From Gavia stellata (taxonomy: Eukaryota > Chordata > Aves > Gaviiformes > Gaviidae): DNA of 64,000 bases. The stretch is taken from contig NC_082596.1 of assembly GCF_030936135.1 (NCBI RefSeq), forward strand, positions 93,604,449 through 93,668,448, in the 5' to 3' direction. A program made the translations under genes and the position numbers. This document shows positions 12,089 through 24,000 of this stretch, in pieces. A model generated the notes under the pieces. That model made no database searches, was not told the DNA's origin, and worked only from the letters and a program-made list of their open reading frames with translations. The stretch's first letter is position 1, and each line of letters opens with the position of its first letter.

Positions 12089-15000
12089 GTATTGATCGAG
12101 CTTTAAATAAATGGCTTTTTTTAGGATCACAGGTTGCATGTTGTTTTTCTTTCCCCAGTTTCTTTCAAGTGTACAGCGTAATTCTGTGGGGATGATTGTA
12201 ACAGCTCAATGATACGGCTTCTTTTATGGGAGCTTTAGCAAATCTTCCTTTCTCTGTTAATGTGTCAAATATCAGTTATCTTTTTGTCATACCCGAGCTT
12301 GAGAACTGCTCTGAGAGCCCTTATAGCGCCTTAGACAATCAGGACTCCCTACCTACCAAATAGATCCATCTGGATCACAGTCCCTTTATGCTGGTGGAGC
12401 AGTATAAAGGGACTATGGCACAGAATGAAGGTCAGAATTCCTGCTGTCCTGAACCACAAACAGGTGTGGATTTGTCTGATTTTTATTAAAGCTGCCAGCA
12501 CTTTCTTCTGTTGGCACAACAGGGTACTTAGTTGGCCAACTTTTTCACTGTAAGACTTATGTGCAATAAATAGGTCTTGATAACTAAACATAAGATATAT
12601 CCTCTTTGTTTTACTTTGATTTGTTTTTAAAAGAAACTCCTGTGAACTGAAATCATACAGGAAATAGCTAAGTTGAAGTTTATTCTGATGAAGTGGAGAG
12701 TAGAACTGCTTAAATTATTTGCTGAAAACATCTTTTTTTTTTTCTTTTTCTGTTAGTGAATTGCACACAAGACAGTCCTCTTTTTCATCTTAAGTGTTCA
12801 TAGGAATTTGTCAACTTGTTCAACTTTGTGTTCAGTCCACTAGATGTTGCATTGTGCTTTTGGTGTCGGTTGATCTTACATGATTGATCTTACATGGTGT
12901 TCACTTGGGGCCAGCCACCTAGGCCACAAGATAATATTTCTGATCCATGCTGCAGTGTCAGGAATCACAGTTTACCCAATAGATTTCTCATGCTAAAAAT
13001 CATCCAACTACATAAGGGATTCTTGAGCATTTTTCTGACTTCCTGGTGGTCAGCTCAGTGCTGAGGAACAATTGTTAATGTGAGATTGTAAACAAATGGG
13101 AGGGAGGGAGTTGAAAATAGTTGTTTGTAAATACTCTTTAACTATCTAGGACACAAACAAGCCGGGAGATTTCTGGAGTGTGTTGGAGACAATTTTTTGA
13201 TGTAGGTAGTGGGGTAGGTGATCAGGAGAGGCATTCTGCTGGATTTGCTTCTCATGAATAAAGAGAAACTGGTTGGGGATGTGATACTCAGTGGCAGCCT
13301 TAGTTGCAGTGGCCATGAGATGATAGGGTTTGAGACCCTGAAGGAAGTGGGGATGGCAAAAAACAAAATAAAAATCCTGGCATTCAGAAGAGTGGACTTT
13401 GGCTTGTTTGGGAAACTGGCAGGCAGGATCCTGTGTGAAGTTGCCCTGAAGTGCAGAGGAACACAGGAGATCTGGTTGATCTCCAAGGGCATCTTCCTCA
13501 AAGCACAAGGACTATCCCCATATGCAAGAAAACAAGCAGGCGTAGCAGGAGGCCAGTTTGAACAGAGGACTCTTGACCTCATACTAAAAGAGGCAGAGTG
13601 TGGTAGGTAGAAGAGGGGATGGACTGCTAAGGAGCAGTATAGAGACATTGCCTGGGCATGCAGGGATGAAATTTGGAAAGCCAAAGCTTGCTGAGAAATG
13701 GAAACTGATGCTTGTGATTGGGAATAGCCAACACGGATTTCCTATGGGCAAATCATACTTAACCAACCTCTTTGCCTCAGTGATGAAATAACTGGCTCTG
13801 TGGATGAAGGGAGAGCAGTTATTGTCATTTATCTTGCTTTCAGCCTAGACTTCCATATTTGTAGGAGAAATTGGAAGAAGTGTGGTGGATATAGGGAGGA
13901 AGATATCCTTAAGGAAGGTAGGGACTGGATTTGTGGGCTACAAGGTAGATGAAAAACTGACTGGTTCGATGGGACTTAAAAGGTCAGTTGGTTGAAATTT
14001 AACTGGCAGATGTTCATGGATGGTGGGTTTGATACTGGGTCTGATACTTTTTAACATGTTCATTGGTAACATGGGTGGTGGCATGGGATGCAGCCTTATC
14101 CCGCCTCAGCAGTAAAGCCAAACTGTCATCATCAGGTGGTATGCAGGGCTGTCTTTCAGAGCGATCTCAACAGCTTGAAGAAATGAGCTGACTCGAGCCT
14201 CATGAAGTTCGACAAAGAGAAATATGAAGTGGGGTACCTGGAACAGGGTAACTGTGCGCTGGTACAGTCGGCGTGGGTAGACTGAGGAGCAACTCTGCAA
14301 GAGGGGCCCTGCAGCTCTGTGGCTAGCAGGTTGACGATGAGTCTGCAGTGCTCCCTTTCGGTGATCACAGAATCATTAAGGTTGGAAAAGACCTGTAAGG
14401 TCATCGAGTCCAACCACCAACCCAACACCACCATGCCCACTAAACTGTGTCCCGCAATGCCACGTCCACACATTCCTTGAACACCTCCAGGGATGGTGAC
14501 TCCACCACCTCCCTGGGCAGCCTCTTCCAGTGCTTCACCACTCTCTCAGGAAAGACATTTTTCCTAATATCCAGCCTGAACCTCCCCTGGTGCAACTTGA
14601 GGCCATTCCCTCTTGTCCTGTCGCTGGTCCCTTGGGAGAAGAGACCAACACCCACCTCTCTGCAACCCCCTTTCAGGTAGTTGCAGAGAGCGAGAAGGTC
14701 TCCCCTCAGCCCCCTCTTCTCCAGACTGAACAACCCCAGCTCCCTCAGCTGCTCCTCACAAGACTTGTGCTCCAGACCCCTCACCAGCTTCATCGCCCTT
14801 CTCTGGACACGCTCCAGCACCTCAATGTCCTCCTTATAGTGAGGGGATAATGATGAAGGCTGACTGTGCAGGCTGGGCCACATTTGTAAGAGCACAGCCA
14901 GCACATCAAGGGAACAGGTTGTCTCCCTTGACTTGGCATGTCTGAGGCTGCATCTGGAATGTTTTGTCCAGTTTTGAGTCCTTCTCAGTACAAGAGAGGT

Positions 15001-18000
15001 ATTTACAAACAGGAGAGAGTCCAGCACAGCAACACACTTAAACATGGAGGGGGCTAGAGCCTATGACCCGAGGAAAAGCTTAGGGAACTGGGTTTGTTTC
15101 ACCTTAAAGGCCAAGCAAGAGAAGGCGGATCAAATTGTTCTCTTCAGCTACAGATGGAGTTACAGAGAAGATTGAGCCAGCCTTTTCTCTGTGTTGCACA
15201 GCAAAAGGATGAGGCAATGGTCAGAATTTACAGCAAGGAAAATACTAATTGGACATAAGAAAAACATATTCAGCAGTGAGAACTGTAAGTGCTTTCCGGT
15301 CCAGAGAGTGTGGGGAATCTTCATCTTCAGTGATTTTTAAAACTAAACTGGACAGGCCCTCAGACAACCTATTTTTACTTTGAAGTAGGTCAGCAGGGCA
15401 CTGGCCTAGATGATCTCTGGAGCAGTTGTCTCCAAAGCGGAGTGTGCATGGCCCAGGGGGGATGAAAGACAATCCATTGGGGTGCAGGAAGAAAATGTTA
15501 GAACTTCAGTAGTACATGTATATGATTTATAAATAAGTAAATATACATGTATTGGGAGTACATGCTCAAAACTTTTTTACTGATGGGGTGTGCAATCAAA
15601 ACAGTTTGGAGATCACTGCTCTAGAGGTCTCTTCCAACCTAATTTTTCTGATTCTGTGTTTGTTCATCTTTGATTATTTCAGCCCTATAATAAACTTTTT
15701 TTTTTTTTAAGCTTTGTTTAGCTGGCTGATTTTTTTCAGTTTATTTGAATTGGGTAAAAGAATACTAGATATGTACATTTTTCTTGTCTTCTGCCTTTAA
15801 AAAATGCCTGAGGGGAAAATAGACAGAAGTTTTATGAGCTTATACTTTGTTTTAATTTCTGCCTGTGATACCAATCTGCACATTAACAAAAGCCACATAT
15901 GGAGTTGCTGCTGTAGCCATTTTGAAGAATGGCACTGTACCCATCTGCAGAAAAAATCTGGATCTGTCCATTTTATTTTAGGCTGCTGTTTCTAAGAAGG
16001 ATCATTCTCGGTGATTTATTCACTTTAATGGGAAGGAGTGTTGCTCAGCTATTTTATAGACATTGTTCTTGAAGACACATGAATCGGGTGACTGAAAGAG
16101 GCAAGAGCATGACTGTCCTGGTCCCTGATATACGGAATACTACAGCTGTGTCTTTTCGCAGCAAATTCCTGCCCCGGTCTCAGAGACTTATGTGCCAAAC
16201 ACCATTGGGCTCATTAGCCCTGTTAATTGCAGTTGTCCTTGTGAGGTGTTGTGATAATTAGGGTGTGTTGGGTTGTACTGATAGTACTGACATTGGGGAA
16301 GAACATGCGGCCTGTCGTCTTAATCTTTGTTTCTTACAACAGCCTCAAGTATATCCTGCTCTGGTCTTGACAGTGTAATAATCAAATTGAGAAATGATTA
16401 GCCTGTTTATTGGCCTCTGAAGGTGCATAAAGAATTCCTCTGGGTAGCGTAAAGCATTTGACAGTGTAAATTGCGTTGTCAGGTCTCAGTTTTTAGGTTG
16501 ACTGCGATTCATATGAAATCCAAGAGCCTTGGAGCTGGCAGTCTTACTTCTCCATGGAGATGCTATGGGCAACGGCTCTGCCAGTGGGTCTCACTAGTTT
16601 GCCTCAGCCAGAAGATGGTGACCGTCATGAGGGAGGGGAGAATAGGTAACTCTCCACGGCCACTTCTGTACTCAACGGTGGTAGCTGTGGTTGTTGATAC
16701 AGTCGCCAGGGAGCATCAGTTGCGCTGGCAAGCTTGCGATGCTAGGAGCTTGCTTGATACCTCTGAGCTCGTGTACCAAGGCCCATCCATCATCCTCAGA
16801 CGGAAATATTTTTCAGTTGCTACTAACTGATTTTGCTATCTAGACAAGGAACTGGAAGCAGGTGTGTTTGTGGCAGGGTTGGGGGAAAAAAAATATCAGT
16901 AATGCACACTACTAATAATCTGGTTTTCATATTTTCAGAAAAGCCAAACAAAGCACCAAAATGTATTGTAACTCAAGCCATGGTTTATTTCTCACTTTAA
17001 AACTTCAAGTATAGTTTCCTCGGTAATCTGGCAGGAAGCCAAGTCCTTCTGAGTAGCACCGAGTACTTTTTATTCCCAGATAACTGAGGTTACTCAGACC
17101 TTGGAAGCATTTAGCATTTTACATGTTCAGGTTCTTATTAATGACCATTTTAAATTGTTTTAAATTCTGTGATGTAAAGCTTTATAGCTTTTTCTTATCT
17201 GAACCACAGTTTCTGTTATTGCTAGAAATAATGGAGAAGGACAGCCAGCCAGGGCTTGACTATCTTGCATAATACATAAATATTTACATGCCAGCTTTCA
17301 CTTGAATGCTTACACTTCTGATATGCTATCATTTCCATCAGCCACATAAATGAGGTGGTGAAGATAGAGCTTAGTCTTTATTCTTTTTGTGCACCTTCTC
17401 TGTCTTGCCTTTTGAAGTACGCAGTTGAACAAATGCCAGATTAGCCATTAACTAAACTTAGTGTAACACTGGCTAGACACCCGCTTATGTCCTATTCTGT
17501 GAAACGCTGTCTGCCAGCTGAGAACACATTAAAAGAACAAGATTTGCTTTACTCCAGACTAGCTGACACTTGTAATTGAACATCAAGGAGGAAAAATCAG
17601 TGTTTTGCCTAGAACCAAACCAGACCCTTCTGTTCTATATTCTGTACCGAGACTTCAGCTTCCAAATATGAAATGGATAGTTTCTTCTTTTGACATACAG
17701 ACTTACTCCAGGTTGGTGTTTACATCACTGTGTCAACATCCACGGGAACTGATGACAGACTATGAAATCAGTTGTGCAAACAGCAAGAGAAAAAGGTAGT
17801 TTTATTGCAGTTCTTGGTAGGGAGGCAGCAAACCCATACAAGGTTCTTATTTGGAATGGTAATTAAGTGTGTGACTTTGAGTTTGCTGATAATAATATAA
17901 ATATATTCAAAGTAACTCTTTCTGAGATAGATAGAAAGTTTTCTAACTTGTAAAGCTTTCAGACCAAACTACTACTTTTTCTTTAATTTTATATAAGTTG

Positions 18001-21000
18001 TGAAATACAAAAGCAGCAGTTGGTAGTAGCAGTATTGAAATAACACTCCAAGTTTGCATAAGTTTATCCATTTCCGTAAGCATGGTTGTTCTTCTCCCAC
18101 GCTGAGCCTTTGGGAGGTGGGGTAAGCATGAGAGTTATGAGATACGAAGTTGTCCAGTGCATGATCCCTACAAGGAATTCAGGCACATTGTTGTGCCAGC
18201 CTACTTTGCCGTGAGGTATATGGTACTGGCTGTTAAGTTGTAAGTGATGTAGAATGAATCTGTTTTTTTTTTCCCCCCTCCAGATTCATCATCCCCATCT
18301 CCCTTTCTCTTTCTGTCTTTATTTGTAAAAATCACTGGATGATAAATTTATCTAACAGGCACTGATCTGGGTTTTTTTGTAGATGTTCACACTCTTGGTT
18401 CTTTCACTAGCCATTTGCTTTCCATTATTACAGACATGTCCACTAATGTATGCAGTCCTGATGCCACTCATTATTCCCCGTTTCCTGGGCTGTGATGTGA
18501 TGTGAGATTGTGTAGATCCCCCAGGTGCTCTCTCTGTAGCTGGAGTGTATCATCAGTAGCAGAAAATTTTCACCTTTCATTTGCAGTTTTCATTATGGAG
18601 TATACATTTTGCTTTAGAGAGCCAAGATTCACCTCAGTGAACAGAACAAAATGTTTATCTTCCCTATTGCTGAAGGCAAAATGTTAAAGTTTGCATTGAT
18701 TCAGCACTAAAACAGGCTGAGTGCTCAAAGAGATGTTCCTTGATTAAAAAGGCTAGAACTTTTCATGAGGAAACATTTTGCACTACGTCAGTAAGGATTT
18801 CAAAATGCCATTTGAAAAGAATACATGCAAAACTTTTTATCCTCAAATTTTGCTAGAAATGATGCAGCTGTACTTGAAGCCTTCTGGATTTTGAGTGCTG
18901 ACAAGCAGATAAGATTTTTCCCTGCATGTTGTTCTCTCAGCTCCACTGATTTACACTTCATTTTTTTTATTGTTTGTCTTTGTAAAGAGACAGGGAAACT
19001 TATTCTGGTTGGTTCCTTGCAGCTCAGCATGAGAACAGAGATCTTCCCTTGGTTTCTGCATTGGATGGCTGTGATTTCTGAAGCTATAGCAGCAAGGTCT
19101 GATCTTTTCTTTAAAACCCTGTGTGGCCTTCGCTTCTTCTGAGTGAAGCCTGCAAATGCAGTTCTGTTGTAAAACTAGTGTTGACACCACTTTGAAAAAA
19201 GTTACGTCTCTCTGTGTGCGCCTGTCTTGAAAAAAATCTAGCAGTCCTAGAGCAGATGCTTTCTCAAATTGCTTACCTTTAAGGGCATTTTTTATTCACT
19301 GTAGAAGAGTTTGTTTCTGGAAAGAAATCACTTTTGCATTTTTGCAACCTCAGTGGAGCTTCTTTTTAAATGCTTATCAATCTCATTGTCTGCAGGGGTG
19401 CTGAACAGATTGTACCATATTGTAGGGTGTGAAGTTTAGGTAAATTTTAATGTATACATGAAAAGTGTTATGGAAAAACTAAACATGATTGTTAGTATAA
19501 TAAATGGAGAAAATATTATTGACTTAGGTACATCTTAAAAAAGTAAGGATCTGATCAGATGTTTTCTTCTCTCGCATGGCTGTCTTGCAATTAAGGAATT
19601 ATGCACGCTTCCAGTTACCACACAATGAAACTGAGGAATGGAATTTGAAAAGGTCTTTTTTTCTACCCTTAAGTTACATAGTTTCCATTCATTCCAGTTA
19701 AGACTTCTGGGTGCTCTGATCTCATGAAAAATTAGTCTCTGTGGTCTCAGGTGCTGCATTTGTTGAAAAAAAATAAATAAATAATGCATCCAACTCATAA
19801 AAAGGTTGGCGTTTAAATGTTGTGGGGATAAAGACTTTTTTGCCTTCAGGAACAACAGCGCATTTACTATGTGGGATGTGTAAGGCTGATGAACCCTTAA
19901 CTATTCATTTGCTTGTTTTCAAGAGCCTGGGTTTTGTAAATGATGTGGAAGAGAAGAGGGCTGCTGTCACTTAGCAACCCTATCTGGTTCGGGAACAAAA
20001 TGTTTTTGCTGTTGGAATCTGTGCAGTGCGGCTACAAAGCATTCCTGACTGGGTAGGAGCAGGGGCAGCTCTGTTCTGGAGAGGTTTGGTGCAATCAAAG
20101 TTACGAGTTCCTGATGCTGCAGTGGTGAGATGTATTCATGCCAGTATTTGTGACCATTAAGATGTTTGTTGTCTACATCATTGTTTGTCTGCTGTGACCA
20201 TTAGCCAAGTAAACATTTCCAAATGGCTTCAATAACGCAAAATTATATTTTACATTAATGGTACAAAATCATTTCCGCCTTAAATGATTTGTGATACTGC
20301 ACTTTTCAATATTCTAGTATCAGTCATGTACAAACCTTCTGAGAGGTTACATTAGCATCCCTAGAGGAAAAGAAGCCAAATGCTTCAATGTCTGAAGATT
20401 TCCTGACTTATTGCTTTTGAACGATGATGGCATTTGGTAATGTAGTTCTTAATGAATGATAGCATGATGAGTGTAATTAGAATACATCTTTCTTTTTTAA
20501 ACGCTCTGTTTTTGCTGAGATTAAAAATACCATCAAGCAATCATACTTCTTGAATGCCAAATGAAATTCACTCTGTTCCTCATCAACCTGCTAGTAAGTC
20601 AGGAGGTTTCCAGAAGGCAAGCTGGGTCCATGTTTCCAGCATGAAGTTGAGGATGACTTCAGTTGTTCTACCTGCCTTTGGTTGAATATGCCTTTCAACA
20701 TACATATACAAGTCTTTTGTCAGTGAGTCTTTTTATCGCTAGTCCCTGACAAGGAAAGACTTGTGCTCACAGTCATGAAGGAATGGGTTGAAGACCAGTT
20801 ATTCTAACTAACTACTGTACTTTCAACTGGGAAACTGCAAAAGCATCATCTTCACTTAAAAGATGCAGCCAGGAATACAAGAAGGAAGGTTACTTCCTAT
20901 GTTCTTACAACCATACAAAAGCCAAAATTACAAACCTTACTATGAGTAGTTCTGACTGTAGGAGGAATGGGGGTAATCCATCACAGTCACCAGAAAAGTC

Positions 21001-24000
21001 CTCTGTCCTAGAAGTCACCTACTTCTCCGTGAAAATTACCTCAAGGAATAAGAACATAACCATGTCATGCTTCTCCGGTCCTAGGTTTATTGCTGTCAGG
21101 TTCAAGTTGTGCTGCTGCTTTTTGTGATGTGGACACAGGAGTAAAGTAACACAGGAACACTGTTACAGTATACGTGGTTAGTTACCCTGGGCTACAACTG
21201 GCTGGGTGCTTCCAGCATGAATTTTTGAGGTGCCCCTTGTTCTCTGTTATGATCCTGGAATCTATCATGTCGACATGTTGATACTAATATTTGATGTGCT
21301 CATGTTCATTTAGTTGTGTTATGAAGTAGTGAGAGACCTCAGTCACTCAGGCCTGGAGATATAGTTAGTTCTCTGGATTTGAGACGCTGTCAGCTTTTAC
21401 CAGAATCCCAAATGTAATGTACTTGTACAAATTCCTGTGAGCCGACACACTGGCTGAAAGCTGAACTCTGACATCTCGGGTGCAAAGAGGAGCAGCAGAG
21501 TCCCACATCTCTCTTGGCTATCCAGCCAATGCATTCCATATAGGAAGCTCTTACTGGGAATATTTGGGTTATTTAAAAGACGACTGATGAAAAGGTAAAA
21601 ACTAAGATGTGAAATGTCACTGCTTTTCCTTAAGCATACAAGATCATTACTGACTTCTAGAAATTAGTCTGATAATTTCTGCAAGGACATGTAGGTCTGA
21701 ATTGGCATACCTGTTTTGCTTTCAGTATGCCCATCCTGATTTAGTCTGACTGAGAGAACACGGTTTGCAGTAACTTTGATGTATACATAATAGGCATTTT
21801 GTACAGTTGTAGGTGGAGGGATGGCTGGAGTGTATCGAATTCAATGAAAAGGTTCCCATTGACTCCAGGGGACTTTGAGTTATACCCTGATCCAGCAAGC
21901 ACTTTAATGTAGGCTTTAGCTCACTAATTCAGGTTCACTGAAATCACTGGAACTGTTCAAGAAGGTAAAGTTAAGCATGTACAGCATTTACAGGCTTTGG
22001 GCCATAAAAAACTCTGGATTTCTCCCTTTCTCTGTTCCCCCCCCGCATGTATATATGCACATAAATATTCTCTTCCCCTAAATATGAAAAATCTAACTTC
22101 TGCTAAGAATATCTCTTTCTCAGTGAAGAAGGTGTACTTAAAATAGAGAATGCTAATTTGTGCATAGCTAGTAGATCAATAAGATCTCAGTAGAAAGTAT
22201 CACACATTTTATGTAAAGAGCAATGGATGATTTGGTGGGTGATTTTGGCCTTCAGTTCCCTCGCTACGGTCCTGTCTTAGGTCTGCTGTGCATTCTGAAA
22301 TGCATCATCTGTGGTCATATTCACATTTCAAAGCCCACCTGTGACTCCGCATGTAGTGTGACCCATACTGCATTTTAGATTACATTGCGGAAAGTCTTTT
22401 CCTCTGGATCAACGTTGATTTTTAACTTGTTTGAAATGTCCATTCTAATGTAGTGCAGCTTGAAAGGAGATTAAATGCAGAATGCATTTTGCTTTCCAAT
22501 TATTAGCTGTAAACATGACTTTTTATTTTTGTCTGTAGTAGTAATAACCTTTGTAGTAATATGCTCAGCTATCTTGAAATTTTCAGTTACTATAAAAACA
22601 TTATACTTGCACTGCTGGGATTTGTTTTACCTAGCTTGTTTTGTACTATTATTTTTCAGGCAATTTAGCTTGACTGGTCAAGTTAAATTAGTTGAAATTT
22701 GAATGTTATTTCATGGCAGTTCCCTGTGAGCTTCCAGTGAGTTTCTGGGTATGGTTCAAGAACGCTGTGTTTATCTTCTATGTTACTCAGCTTTAACTCT
22801 TAAAAAATTTGCATCCACACCCATTTTAGACAGTAGCTCACGTAGCACCCTAGGATGTTACTGCCCCTCAAACGCCCATTGTGCTTCTATGCCAAAGACT
22901 GCTTCCACAGCAACGAAACCAGGAAAAGCGCGTGCATTAGGATATGTATGTTTATACCATGGCGTAAAGTCTACACACCTTCTGCAGTCCAAAATGAGCC
23001 ACTGTACTACAGCAGTTCTGGCAAGGGTGGATATTCTCTTCTGAATGTACTCGCTCTCAGGCTGTAACAAAAAGCTGGAAATAATAATATCTTGGATGAC
23101 TACAACAGTTAACTGAGAAAGCCTGGGTTTACTTTCTTCTTTTCTTACTCAGTCTTCATTTGGTGTTTGTAATGTCATAGCAAGCAGATGTCATTAAGCA
23201 AAACCAAACCCGCTTACTTTTAGCTAGCGGTGTCTGGTGCATTTAATTTGTCCCGCCCTCCCCTGTTTCTGGTCAGAATCCAGAGCTGCTAATTTCCTTA
23301 GCAGATTGAAAACAAATTAGTAGGTCACATGTGTGTAAGACCAGCAGGTAACTTCTGAGAATTTATGGATCTACAGATTCTTTGCTATCATTACATGCTG
23401 GAGGTTACCAAAGTTGGCTCAAATTTGCTTTGGATGGTGCCTCCTTTGAAGATGTCTGTAAAGACTTGGCTTGTTTAATTTTTATTTTAGTGGTTGTAAG
23501 TCCAGTTTGATGTTACCAGATGAAAGTGAGTCAGGAAGGGTTGAATAAAAAACACACAGAGACAGGCTGGTCTTGTTTAATATCTTTATCGATGATCTGG
23601 ACGAGGGGATGGAGTGCTCCCTCAGCAAGTTTGCAGACAACACCAAGCTGGGCAGGAGTGTTGATCTGCTCAAGTGTAGGAAGGCTCTTCAGAAGGATCT
23701 GGACAGTCTGGATGGATGGGCCGAGGCCAATTGTCTGAGGTTCAACAAGGCCAAGTGCCGGGTCCTACACTTGGGTCACAACAACCCCATGCGACACTAC
23801 AGGCTTGGGGACGAGTGGCTGGAAAGCTGCCCATCGGAAAAGGACCTGGGGGTGCTGGTCGACAGCCGGCTGAATATGAGCCAGCAGTGTGCCCAGGTGG
23901 CCAAGAAGGCCAACGGCATCCTGGCTTGTATCAGAAATGGTGTGGCCAGCAGGAGTAGGGAGGGGATCGTGCCCCTGTACTCGGCACTGGTGAGGCTGCA

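Noticed and set aside
13142..13684. 180-codon - strand frame
   Set aside because: It lies antisense to the degenerate old CR1, whose sense strand carries recognisable ORF2 pieces.
14440..15045. 201-codon - strand frame as a gene
   Set aside because: The first part is the younger CR1 in sense; the rest simply runs through the antisense of the older CR1.
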